64,000 nt of DNA from Azonexus hydrophilus (lineage in GTDB: Bacteria; Pseudomonadota; Gammaproteobacteria; Burkholderiales; Rhodocyclaceae): contig NZ_MTHD01000004.1 in assembly GCF_001956855.1 (NCBI RefSeq), positions 398,492-462,491 on the forward strand, in the 5' to 3' direction. Under the pieces are notes generated by a model. It searched no databases. It saw nothing but the letters and a program-made list of their open reading frames with translations, and had not been told where the DNA came from. Below, piece by piece: positions 25,501-33,797 of the stretch (its first letter is position 1; every line of letters starts with the position of its first letter). The position numbers and the translations under genes were made by a program.

Positions 25501-25900
25501 GCGGGTGGATGTGTTCACCAAGGCCGGCAAATTCCACCTAGTGCCAGTTTATGTGCATCACCGGGTGACAGGGCTGCCGGATCGGGCGATTGTGGCTTTC
25601 AAGGACGAAGAGGAATGGACGCTGATTGATGACGGTTTTGATTGGCGCTTTTCGCTGTACCCCAACGATCTCGTCCAGATACGTTTGAAGAAAGAGAGCT
25701 TTTTGGGCTACTACACAGGAACAGATCGTTCCACAGGCGCTGTAAGCTTGTGGGCTCACGACAGAAATCAAGCCGTTGGAAAAGATGGTTTGATGCGCGG
25801 CATCGGTGTTAAGACAGCCATGAGCATCGAGAAATTCCACGTCGACGTTCTCGGCAACATCTATCCCGCCCCAACGGAGAAACGTCGTGGGCTGGCGTAG
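22547..25900 (+). CDS. cas9: Type II-C CRISPR-associated endonuclease Cas9
   Basis: 1117 residues from the ATG at 22547, opening MSATYTIGLDIGIASVGW. The frame extends back through the tracrRNA gene, but that part is not Cas9-like. RuvC-I Asp10, an arginine-rich bridge helix (RLMRRRLFRRMWRLKKL), RuvC-II Glu538 (SAVHIEMARDLS), HNH His623 (TEIDHALPYSRSFDDSKNNKVL) and RuvC-III His763/Asp766 (DRHHALDAVVVA) are all present, so both DNA strands should be cut. Size and lack of csn2 or cas4 place it in subtype II-C, close to the Neisseria group. The last part (from about residue 900) should read the PAM, which cannot be predicted here. The ribosome binding site is poor. Confidence 0.97.
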   Translation: MSATYTIGLDIGIASVGWCVLGETHILDLGVRAFDKAETAKEGESLNLARRSARLMRRRLFRRMWRLKKLARLLKSEGLIADTKLFKPEQPFPASLWQLRVDGLDRRLNNEEWARVIYHLCKHRGFHWISRAEAKQAEGDSKSEGGKVKQGLAGTAKLMDEKGYRSAAEMVLKEFPEAQRNKQGEYRKALSRELLAKELALLFARQREFGNPHAPIALETTILGSGDKKSGLFWQQKPALAGTDLLKMLGTCTFEKGEYRAPKASFTAERHVWLTRLNNLRIVTDGVTRQLTEQERLHAIPLPYRQAGDLTYKQLGAALTKAGLLEPGSFKFIGLAYPTEAQKAEGKAKDPESATLIKIPGWQELRQTLTNPKAGLNDEWEKISGMALCGQPEIFDKIAWVLSVYKDDDEVRTELAKLALPNPEALTEALLNIRFDKFHALSLKALRAIVPHMEKGLRYDEACVQAGYHHSQLHKVGDGQQKYLPPLYDGRDGDGRMIFAEDADIPRNPVVLRSLNQARKVVNAIIRRYGSPSAVHIEMARDLSRAFDERNKIKKEQDEYQARNQRDRDQFIELFGHPPKGLEFEKWRLYREQNGQCAYSQRPLATSGDVAEIFLDGSTEIDHALPYSRSFDDSKNNKVLVLTRENRDKGNRTPFEYLGGAENSERWQRFVSFVESNKAYRLAKRTRLLRKDFGAKESEEFRERNLNDTRYVCRFFKNYVEQHLKLAEGSAAKRCVVVSGQLTNFLRARWGLLKVRADSDRHHALDAVVVAACSHSMVQRLSNYSRTRELEQVREGFVNIETGEIVNPAMHQQLREHFPDPWPYFRHELEARLKIDSPELLREEMARLGSYTEEELAALKPLFVSRAPQRRNGGAAHKDTIYGQPERLKKNGSVTQKVALASLTLKDLDSLADPHRNTKLYGAIRERLEAHGDKGDKAFPASNPLRKPDKDGNPTGPIVRTVTKVIDKLSGIPVRGGIAKNDTMLRVDVFTKAGKFHLVPVYVHHRVTGLPDRAIVAFKDEEEWTLIDDGFDWRFSLYPNDLVQIRLKKESFLGYYTGTDRSTGAVSLWAHDRNQAVGKDGLMRGIGVKTAMSIEKFHVDVLGNIYPAPTEKRRGLA

Positions 25901-26789
25901 TGTGATGATCTCCCGGCCAGCCAAACTGCGCCGAGAACATTTCTCCCTGGCCATCGAGCAGGAACAGACTGCTTTTGTCCCCTTCGAGGACATTGCCATC
26001 ATTGTCCTCAACCACCGTGAAATCCAGCTTACCCACCCGGTACTCTCAGCCTGTGCTGACTACGGCATCGGGCTCTACGCTACCGGCGACAACCACCAGC
26101 CCAATGGTGTCTTCCTGCCGTTTCTCGCGCACTCCCGCACCACGCGCCTGATGCGCAAGCAGATGGATATTCCTCGCCCCCTGGCCAAGCAAGCTTGGGC
26201 CAACATCGTCCGGCGCAAGATCGAAAACCAGACAGCCGTTCTTCGTTTTTGCTCAAAAAACGGCGTTGACCGCATGGATTCCTACGTCCGACGGGTGCGC
26301 TCGGGCGACACGGAAAACCTCGAAGGCCAGGCCGCCGCCTTCTACTTCACCCAACTCTTTGGTCAGGGCTTTTATCGGGCAGAAGAACGCTGGACCAATG
26401 CCGCGCTCGATTACGGCTATGCCGTGCTACGCGGCGCCGTCGCCCGGGGATTGGTGGCCCACGGCTTGCACCCCCCCATCGGCCTCTTCCACGCCAGCGA
26501 ACAAAATGCCTTCAATCTGGCCGATGACCTGATCGAACCCTTCCGCCCCCTGGTCGACCTGCACGTCGCCAAAAATCCAGCCACCACGGAAGGTGATCTC
26601 GCCCCACAGGACAAAGCAGCATTGGTGGCCTTGCTCAACGTCGACGTGGGCATGCCACAAGGCAAGATGTCGGCGCTTTCCGCCATCGAATACGCCGTTG
26701 AAAGCCTCGCCCGGCTATTCGAGCAGGGCGACAGCGAGTTGGAACTACCCAACTTGATCGGCTTGCACGCCCACAGGCTGGAATGCTGA
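25887..26789 (+). CDS. cas1: CRISPR integrase Cas1 (type II)
   Basis: 300 residues from a GTG at 25887 that overlaps the end of cas9 by 14 bases and has GGAG eight bases upstream. The metal-binding residues Glu146 (NLEGQAAAFYF), His202 (GLFHASEQNAF) and Glu217 (DDLIEPFRP) are intact. With Cas2 it inserts new spacers. The N-terminal MISRPAKLRREHFSLAIEQE is typical of type II Cas1. Confidence 0.97.
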   Translation: MGWRSVMISRPAKLRREHFSLAIEQEQTAFVPFEDIAIIVLNHREIQLTHPVLSACADYGIGLYATGDNHQPNGVFLPFLAHSRTTRLMRKQMDIPRPLAKQAWANIVRRKIENQTAVLRFCSKNGVDRMDSYVRRVRSGDTENLEGQAAAFYFTQLFGQGFYRAEERWTNAALDYGYAVLRGAVARGLVAHGLHPPIGLFHASEQNAFNLADDLIEPFRPLVDLHVAKNPATTEGDLAPQDKAALVALLNVDVGMPQGKMSALSAIEYAVESLARLFEQGDSELELPNLIGLHAHRLEC

Positions 26790-26792
26790 GGC

Positions 26793-27125
26793 ATGGGTCT
26801 GGAGACACGACGCTTCATGCGACTTATCGTCTTCTTCGACTTACCCATGGTCACCAAAACCGAGAAACGCGCCTATGTGCAGTTTCGCCGCTTCTTACTC
26901 AATGACGGCTACGACATGATCCAGTGGTCCGTTTATGCCCGACTGTTAAACGGCAACGACGACCACGAAAAACACCTCAAACGCCTAGTCGACAGTCTCC
27001 CCCCGGCCGGTTCCATCCGCTGCATGACCGTCACGGAAAAACAATTCGCAGGCATTCGCCTGCTGGTCGGCATGCCCCTTTTTCAGGAAAAAAAGGTTCC
27101 GGCGAACCAGATGTTGCTGTTCTGA
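26793..27125 (+). CDS. cas2: CRISPR-associated protein Cas2
   Basis: 110 residues, starting three bases after the cas1 stop. It has the first beta strand LIVFFDLPMV with the conserved Asp16, and the later GYDMIQWSVYAR and GSIRCMTVTEKQF segments. It is the structural dimer at the centre of the Cas1-Cas2 integrase. It is the last gene before the array, 64 bases upstream of the first repeat. Confidence 0.96.
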   Translation: MGLETRRFMRLIVFFDLPMVTKTEKRAYVQFRRFLLNDGYDMIQWSVYARLLNGNDDHEKHLKRLVDSLPPAGSIRCMTVTEKQFAGIRLLVGMPLFQEKKVPANQMLLF

Positions 27126-27140
27126 TACCGAAATTCCACC

Positions 27141-27172
27141 AAAAAAACCCCCGCCCAGCTACGCCGGGCGGG
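27141..27172 (-). terminator. Terminator of the CRISPR array transcript (minus strand)
   Basis: Minus-strand arms CCCGCCC and GGGCGGG (with inner GGC/GCT bases) are followed by GGTTTTTTTGG. Read on the plus strand the hairpin is followed by only AATTTT, so it is a much better minus-strand terminator. It lies between cas2 and the first repeat. Confidence 0.75.
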
Positions 27173-27188
27173 AATTTTGGGTCAGTCA

Positions 27189-30100
27189 GATTGTAGCTTT
27201 CCGGGGTGAGAGAGGGAGCTACAACCACGTTTGATGTAACCGCGCCGTAAGTGCTGATTGTAGCTTTCCGGGGTGAGAGAGGGAGCTACAACAGCCCGGC
27301 GAGCGTGCTTTCGATGTAGGTGGATTGTAGCTTTCCGGGGTGAGAGAGGGAGCTACAACCCTGCTGCGCGAAGACCTGCCCACCAGCCAGATTGTAGCTT
27401 TCCGGGGTGAGAGAGGGAGCTACAACCTCGAAACCGGCATCACCGAAGCCATGTACGATTGTAGCTTTCCGGGGTGAGAGAGGGAGCTACAACCACACGG
27501 CCTTCGAGGCTCCAGACTCGGCGGATTGTAGCTTTCCGGGGTGAGAGAGGGAGCTACAACCGTCCACGGCACCCAAGACCCATGCGTCAGGATTGTAGCT
27601 TTCCGGGGTGAGAGAGGGAGCTACAACGATTAAAATGCCACCAACAAGGGTCGCGAAGATTGTAGCTTTCCGGGGTGAGAGAGGGAGCTACAACCAAACG
27701 CCAACATCACCAAGCAAAACCGGAGATTGTAGCTTTCCGGGGTGAGAGAGGGAGCTACAACGTTGAAGCGTGAAGATAAACCTACCTGTAAGATTGTAGC
27801 TTTCCGGGGTGAGAGAGGGAGCTACAACCCGCTGGAACGGGTAATGCACCCGCTTGGCGATTGTAGCTTTCCGGGGTGAGAGAGGGAGCTACAACATGTC
27901 CGCCAGCGTTGCCTGTTGCGCTGCCGATTGTAGCTTTCCGGGGTGAGAGAGGGAGCTACAACCGTAATCAGCCGACGATTTCATCGTCGCGAGATTGTAG
28001 CTTTCCGGGGTGAGAGAGGGAGCTACAACCTTCTGCATGTCCATGGCGATCTGGCCGATGATTGTAGCTTTCCGGGGTGAGAGAGGGAGCTACAACCACC
28101 GAGCAAGGATCGAGGTCGATCACATCGATTGTAGCTTTCCGGGGTGAGAGAGGGAGCTACAACCTTGCTGTTGGTTGTTCAGGTCGATTTACAGATTGTA
28201 GCTTTCCGGGGTGAGAGAGGGAGCTACAACGCTTGCTTTCGTATTGTTCTTCAGTGACCGGATTGTAGCTTTCCGGGGTGAGAGAGGGAGCTACAACGAG
28301 AAGGGATCAACCAAATCCCCGAACAAGGATTGTAGCTTTCCGGGGTGAGAGAGGGAGCTACAACGCGAAATGGTGAAGACGTTTGATGAGTGGTGATTGT
28401 AGCTTTCCGGGGTGAGAGAGGGAGCTACAACATGCGCAGGCTGATGCGCCATCGCTGATGGGATTGTAGCTTTCCGGGGTGAGAGAGGGAGCTACAACCA
28501 ACCAAGAAGCCGCCCCGCAGGCATTCACGATTGTAGCTTTCCGGGGTGAGAGAGGGAGCTACAACTATTCGTTTAGTGTTGGCGCTGATACCTACGATTG
28601 TAGCTTTCCGGGGTGAGAGAGGGAGCTACAACTTCTGCTGCGTCGTGGGTTGAAGCGCGGGGGATTGTAGCTTTCCGGGGTGAGAGAGGGAGCTACAACT
28701 ACAGGCTCTTGAGGATGATCGTCCGTGATGATTGTAGCTTTCCGGGGTGAGAGAGGGAGCTACAACAGGATCGAGCAAAGGTATCGGTCAAATAATGATT
28801 GTAGCTTTCCGGGGTGAGAGAGGGAGCTACAACGGCGTGCAGACGGTGTATTACCTAGTCAATGATTGTAGCTTTCCGGGGTGAGAGAGGGAGCTACAAC
28901 CCTCGCCTGTGTCCTTTCGCGTCTGATAGTGATTGTAGCTTTCCGGGGTGAGAGAGGGAGCTACAACGATGGTCATGCGCGGCCTGCTTAGTCGAACGAT
29001 TGTAGCTTTCCGGGGTGAGAGAGGGAGCTACAACACCCTCACCGGCTGAAGCAAGCGCACAAGCGATTGTAGCTTTCCGGGGTGAGAGAGGGAGCTACAA
29101 CAGCAGGTACTCGGCATTGATCTGCCATGGCGATTGTAGCTTTCCGGGGTGAGAGAGGGAGCTACAACCAGTCGTTCGGCCATGCGGGCGGTTTGCTCGA
29201 TTGTAGCTTTCCGGGGTGAGAGAGGGAGCTACAACTCTCGTAGCCGGTGGAGGTCTTGGTCAGATGATTGTAGCTTTCCGGGGTGAGAGAGGGAGCTACA
29301 ACATGCCAGACTGCGGCCGAGGCCGACAGTCGGATTGTAGCTTTCCGGGGTGAGAGAGGGAGCTACAACAGATGGCGCTGGACAGCACCGCTCTTAGATG
29401 ATTGTAGCTTTCCGGGGTGAGAGAGGGAGCTACAACGAGAATCAAAACCTGTGCCTTAACTTCCATGATTGTAGCTTTCCGGGGTGAGAGAGGGAGCTAC
29501 AACCGACTCAAGCGCGGTAAAGCGCTTGTCCCAGATTGTAGCTTTCCGGGGTGAGAGAGGGAGCTACAACGCCCGCGACAAGGGGCTGGGTCCGGTCAAT
29601 GATTGTAGCTTTCCGGGGTGAGAGAGGGAGCTACAACGACCATGTCCAGGTAGTTGCGGGCATAGTCGATTGTAGCTTTCCGGGGTGAGAGAGGGAGCTA
29701 CAACTCCTTCGGTTAGGTTGTTTTCCTGAGTATCGATTGTAGCTTTCCGGGGTGAGAGAGGGAGCTACAACACCCTTGATGTCGGCGCAATTGCAAAGAA
29801 TGATTGTAGCTTTCCGGGGTGAGAGAGGGAGCTACAACTTTCTGGATACTCGACTCGACCCCGGGCCGGATTGTAGCTTTCCGGGGTGAGAGAGGGAGCT
29901 ACAACCAGAATGTCGAGGCCCTAACATGCAACGCAGATTGTAGCTTTCCGGGGTGAGAGAGGGAGCTACAACGGTGTGCGCCGGGAAGCCGCCAACCTCG
30001 CCGATTGTAGCTTTCCGGGGTGAGAGAGGGAGCTACAACAGCGGACCAGTCGTATATCCAGTGCCGGGCGATTGTAGCTTTCCGGGGTGAGAGAGGGAGC

Positions 30101-30642
30101 TACAACCGGCGGCAAAGGAGTACTGGCCGGTGACTTGATTGTAGCTTTCCGGGGTGAGAGAGGGAGCTACAACGTTACCTACCGGACCTCGTACACCTAC
30201 AGCGATTGTAGCTTTCCGGGGTGAGAGAGGGAGCTACAACCAAGGGTGTGCTGCACACGCCGAAATCGATGATTGTAGCTTTCCGGGGTGAGAGAGGGAG
30301 CTACAACCCGTAGGTTTCCAGGAAGGTAGCCAGGTCGGATTGTAGCTTTCCGGGGTGAGAGAGGGAGCTACAACGCCTTACTTGCAGTCGATTTTGGGCA
30401 AACAGATTGTAGCTTTCCGGGGTGAGAGAGGGAGCTACAACCCTCGATCTTGGTTTCCTGGTGACAGTGGCGATTGTAGCTTTCCGGGGTGAGAGAGGGA
30501 GCTACAACGCTGAATGATGCGTTGCTGAGCATGCAAACGATTGTAGCTTTCCGGGGTGAGAGAGGGAGCTACAACCACCGTGCGGACATCAACGCCATGC
30601 GGCAGGATTGTAGCTTTCCGGGGTGAGAGAGGGAGCTACAAC
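27189..30642 (-). CRISPR. Type II-C CRISPR array, 52 repeats and 51 spacers
   Basis: Repeats of 37 bp recur at an exact 67-bp period from 27189 to 30642, giving 52 copies and 51 spacers of 30 bp. On the plus strand each repeat begins GATTGTAGCTTTCCGGGG and ends GAGAGAGGGAGCTACAAC; the crRNA-sense repeat therefore begins GTTGTAGCTCCCTCTCTCAC, like the 36-base N. meningitidis repeat. The copies I compared, including both ends, are identical. No two spacers are the same. The base G before each 36-base core is invariant, even before the first copy, so it belongs to the repeat. The strand follows from the tracrRNA anti-repeat and the minus-strand terminator near cas2. Confidence 0.98.
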
Positions 30643-31013
30643 ACGTCCGCACCGAGCAGCGCGTCGCATTCCTTCATCAGCATCTCCGCCAATTCCGAAT
30701 GATAGTTCGGGTCGAGGGCTTCCATCATTTCGTGAGCGGCGAACAGGCCGGCTTCGCGTGACAGCGTGGCCGCCATCTGGCGGGCCATCTGGTCGCTCAG
30801 TTGCGATAGCTGAAGGCGCTCTTCGTGCGTCAGGCTGCGCTGCGAACGAGCCAGCCAATCGGCGGCCAGACTGGCGCCCTGGGCTGCGGTCAACCACTGT
30901 CCATGCTCATAAAAGGCCGACAGACGCTGGGCGGCGAGGGCGAAGATGAGGGCAACGCGGGTCCCCCGGTCGCTGGCCACCGGCGCCGGGATCGGGCTTT
31001 TCGGCCGCTGCAT
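30636..31013 (-). CDS. Hypothetical helical protein whose stop lies in the CRISPR repeat
   Basis: 125 residues, predicted mostly helical and soluble (RVALIFALAAQRLSAFYEHG, SLTHEERLQLSQLSDQMARQ, EMMEALDPNYHSELAEMLMKE). I do not recognise the family. It follows the YajD-like gene by three bases on the same strand, so it is probably the second gene of a pair. Its final Leu codon (TTG) and TAG stop are bases 30641-30636, which are part of the outermost CRISPR repeat. Either the natural end coincides with the array border or the original C-terminus was cut off when the array formed here. Confidence 0.7.
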   Translation of the reverse strand: MQRPKSPIPAPVASDRGTRVALIFALAAQRLSAFYEHGQWLTAAQGASLAADWLARSQRSLTHEERLQLSQLSDQMARQMAATLSREAGLFAAHEMMEALDPNYHSELAEMLMKECDALLGADVL

Positions 31014-31016
31014 CGG

Positions 31017-31382
31017 CTACTTGTCGGTTTTCAGCAGCGACTTCAGCGCGGCAAAGGGCGAATGGGTGGCCGTACCCGCGTTGTTGCGGCTGTCGGTGTA
31101 GCCACGGTCGGCCTCGATCTGCTTCTGGTGCTCGTTGTCGTGGCAGTACAGGCACAACAACTCCCAGTTGCTGCCGTCGACCGGGTTGTTGTCGTGGTTG
31201 TGATCGCGGTGATGCACGGTCAGTTCGCGCAGGTTGGCGTGCGTGAATTCGCGGGCGCAACGGCCGCAGATCCACGGGTAGATCTTGAGCGCCCGTTCGC
31301 GATAGCCCTTTTCGCGCTCGTCGGCGGCCTTGCGGGCGTCGGCGACGATCTTGTCGAGGCGGTTGTGGTTGATCGTGCTCAT
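31017..31382 (-). CDS. yajD: HNH nuclease family protein (YajD-like)
   Basis: 121 residues from MSTINHNRLDK at 31382. Two CxxC pairs (CGRC and CLYC) bind zinc around the HNH core LTVHHRDHNHDNNPVDGSNWELL. It closely fits E. coli YajD, a small HNH protein of unknown function. The fold suggests DNA nicking or cutting. It is next to, but not evidently part of, the CRISPR-Cas locus. Confidence 0.85.
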   Translation of the reverse strand: MSTINHNRLDKIVADARKAADEREKGYRERALKIYPWICGRCAREFTHANLRELTVHHRDHNHDNNPVDGSNWELLCLYCHDNEHQKQIEADRGYTDSRNNAGTATHSPFAALKSLLKTDK

Positions 31383-31395
31383 GCGTTTTCCTGTT

Positions 31396-32406
31396 TCAGA
31401 AGGCGGCGGCCTCGGCTTCGAGATAAGCGAGGCTGACATACTTTCCGATATTGGTGTCGAAACCCTTGGTATCCCTGGCCCGGCTGGCGACGCGCGGGTC
31501 CTTGAGCACCAGCGCCTTGGCTTCTTCCATCGGCTGACCGGCCTCGACTGCCTTGACGCAGCTTTCGTAGATGCCGGCGAACAATTCGCGATTCCACGCC
31601 AGCACGCCGGCGCTCGGCTGGCCGTGACCGGGCAGCCAGATCGTCGCCGGGGCGTTCTTTTCCAGTTGTTCGTAGGCCTTCAGGCTGCCGGCGTAGGAGC
31701 CGTCGTCCATGTTGGCGATGCGCCGGTCCATGGCGATGTCGCCGACACAGGTCAGCTTGTCGCCGACGACCTCGACACAGATGTCGTAAGGCGTGTGCGC
31801 CTTGCCGTAATGGTGCAGGCGCAGCGTCAGGTCGCCGAATTTCAGCTCCTGGCCGTGGTCGACCGCAATATTCGGGGCGACGATTCTGGTACCGACCGTC
31901 GCCTGGTTGGTCCATTGCTCCATCAGCGTGCGCCACATGTTGCCCTGCATGCCCTGGATTTCCTTGATCGTGCCGGCATGGGCGTGGATCGGCAGCTCGC
32001 CGTAAGCCTCGACGAAAGCCTGGTTACCCAGGAAATGGTCGCCGTGATAATGGGTGTTGATTATCGCGACGACCGGTTTCTTCAACGTCTTCTTCAGCTG
32101 GCGGACGGCCATTTCGCCGATCTGCACCGACGCACCGGTGTCGACCACGACAATGCCCTTAGGCGTGTCGATGAAAGTCAGGTTGCACATCATGCCCTGG
32201 TTTTCCGGGGTCGGAAAACCGTCGGGCGAGTAGATCATCCACACGTGTTTCGACAACTGGCGCAGCGGGTGATCCTTGACCGCCGGCCCGCGGACGAAGT
32301 TGTCGAGGTCGCTGGCGAAGGCGCCGACGGCATGCCAGGGGGCAAACTCGGCAACGCCAACGGCGGAGACGGCAGCAAGCGAGCGAAGAAAATGGCGGCG
32401 GTTCAT
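31396..32406 (-). CDS. Metallo-beta-lactamase fold hydrolase, exported
   Basis: 336 residues. The N-terminus MNRRHFLRSLAAVSAVGVAEF looks like a Tat-type or Sec signal (two arginines then hydrophobic). The zinc site NTHYHGDHFLGN (HxHxDH) and later histidines (HHYGKAHTPYD; LPGHGQPSAG) are intact. Relatives include periplasmic hydrolases associated with quinoprotein or sulfur oxidation. The substrate is unknown. The GGAGACGCTG ahead of the start includes a good ribosome binding site. Confidence 0.85.
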   Translation of the reverse strand: MNRRHFLRSLAAVSAVGVAEFAPWHAVGAFASDLDNFVRGPAVKDHPLRQLSKHVWMIYSPDGFPTPENQGMMCNLTFIDTPKGIVVVDTGASVQIGEMAVRQLKKTLKKPVVAIINTHYHGDHFLGNQAFVEAYGELPIHAHAGTIKEIQGMQGNMWRTLMEQWTNQATVGTRIVAPNIAVDHGQELKFGDLTLRLHHYGKAHTPYDICVEVVGDKLTCVGDIAMDRRIANMDDGSYAGSLKAYEQLEKNAPATIWLPGHGQPSAGVLAWNRELFAGIYESCVKAVEAGQPMEEAKALVLKDPRVASRARDTKGFDTNIGKYVSLAYLEAEAAAF

Positions 32407-32477
32407 CAGCGTCTCCTGAATTATTAAAATAGGTGCCTATCTTCGCGCCTAAGTCCGCGCTCGTCTACACTCACGCC

Positions 32478-32696
32478 ATGCACCGCTACCCGACATCCTT
32501 CATCATCCTGAGCGCCCTCGGCCTGCTCTGCGCCATTCCCGGCCTGGTCAGCATCGCCGGTTTCGGCGCCGTCATTCACCCGGTACTCGACGACCCGATG
32601 GCCGGCCTGGCCTTCATCGTCTCAGCCATCGCCCTGTTCGGCTCGGCCGCCTTCCCGCTGGTCATCAGGAAACTGCAGGCAGGCGACGACGCCTAG
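32478..32696 (+). CDS. Small two-helix membrane protein, unknown function
   Basis: 72 residues from the ATG at 32478 (MHRYPTSFIILSALGLL). Two hydrophobic helices (residues 8-31 and 43-62) with a short polar tail RKLQAGDDA. Its stop overlaps the end of the convergent YeeE gene by four bases. An in-frame start at 32433 would add 15 residues. No family recognised. Confidence 0.55.
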   Translation: MHRYPTSFIILSALGLLCAIPGLVSIAGFGAVIHPVLDDPMAGLAFIVSAIALFGSAAFPLVIRKLQAGDDA

Positions 32697-33796
32697 ACTT
32701 CGCGCATCATCCGCCAGTACTGGACCTTCATCGCCACAACCGAGCCGACGAGGATCGCTGCCAGTGTGACGAAGGAACCGAGTGCCAGCGTCGATACGCC
32801 GGTAATCCCCTGACCGACCGTACAGCCCATGGCGGTGACACCGCCGAAACCCATCAGCGCGGCGCCGATCAGGTGTGTGGCAGTGTCCTCGACGCTGGCA
32901 AAACCTTCCCAGCGGAAACTACGGGTCAGCAGCGACCAGACCAGCGAGCCGGCGATGACACCAAACACCGCAGCGATGGCGACGGTAACGACGCGGCTGG
33001 TATCCGACCACAGCATGAACAGTTCCAGCGTGTAGGCGACCGGGGCAACGAAGGTCAGCGATTCCATGCGGCCGCTGTTGGTGGCGAGAAAGGCTTCTTC
33101 CAGCGTGTCCGGATGTTCGGCGACATAGCCGAGGTGACCGCTGACATACCAGGCAAAGACGACGAGCAGTCCGGTGCCGAGACCGCCGAGCAGGTTGTCG
33201 AACGTCCAGAAATCACGGCGCAGCAGGCAGAATGCGGTCAACCCGCCGCCGATGCCCAAAACCGCCAGCGCAAAAGCCATCTGCGCTTCCAGTCCGAAGC
33301 CGGCGAGCAGGCGCGGAATATCCTGGCCTTCCGGCATCGCAATCGCGACGCTGTCGAGATAATTGACGCGAAACACGCCGAACACGCCGCGCATCGTCAT
33401 GTAGGCAAACAGGCCCAGGACCAGGAAGACGACCAGCGACTTCAGGTTGCCGGCACCGATCCGGATCAGCGTCTTCGAGCCGCAGCCGGACGCCAGCACC
33501 ATGCCGATACCGAAACACAGGCCACCAATGATGTACGACAACCAGGTGAAGGACGGCGTGCGGTAGATCGACTTGTCGAGATCGATCAGCCCGGCGGCAT
33601 GGAGTGCGCCGGCGCCGAGAATGGCGACACCGATGGCCAGCAGCCACATGCGCATGCGGCTCCAGTCTTCCATGTTGAGGATGTCGGAAACCGCCCCCAT
33701 GGTGCAGAAATGGGTTTTCTGACCGATTGCGCCAAAGACGAAAGCCAGCGCGAAAGTCAGCCAGAGTACGGTGGAGGGGGAAAGATCAGCGTCCAT
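32693..33796 (-). CDS. YeeE/YedE family transporter (thiosulfate/sulfur compound import)
   Basis: 367 residues, about ten helices, with the three cysteine motifs of the TsuA/YeeE family: GQKTHFCTMGAVSD, LASGCGSKTLIR and MGCTVGQGITG. These cysteines relay thiosulfate across the membrane in characterised members. The start at 33796 lies one base after the queC stop, so the two genes are co-transcribed, perhaps by chance of location. Confidence 0.88.
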   Translation of the reverse strand: MDADLSPSTVLWLTFALAFVFGAIGQKTHFCTMGAVSDILNMEDWSRMRMWLLAIGVAILGAGALHAAGLIDLDKSIYRTPSFTWLSYIIGGLCFGIGMVLASGCGSKTLIRIGAGNLKSLVVFLVLGLFAYMTMRGVFGVFRVNYLDSVAIAMPEGQDIPRLLAGFGLEAQMAFALAVLGIGGGLTAFCLLRRDFWTFDNLLGGLGTGLLVVFAWYVSGHLGYVAEHPDTLEEAFLATNSGRMESLTFVAPVAYTLELFMLWSDTSRVVTVAIAAVFGVIAGSLVWSLLTRSFRWEGFASVEDTATHLIGAALMGFGGVTAMGCTVGQGITGVSTLALGSFVTLAAILVGSVVAMKVQYWRMMREV

Positions 33797-33797
33797 G

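Noticed and set aside
26790..27188. csn2 or cas4 gene for subtype II-A or II-B
   Set aside because: No such frame is present around cas1-cas2 or beyond the array, so the system is II-C.
29571..29600. Spacer 36 resembles part of the crotonase gene near 776-803
   Set aside because: About half the bases agree (GCGACAAGGGGCTGG region) but there are several mismatches and gaps; too weak for self-targeting.
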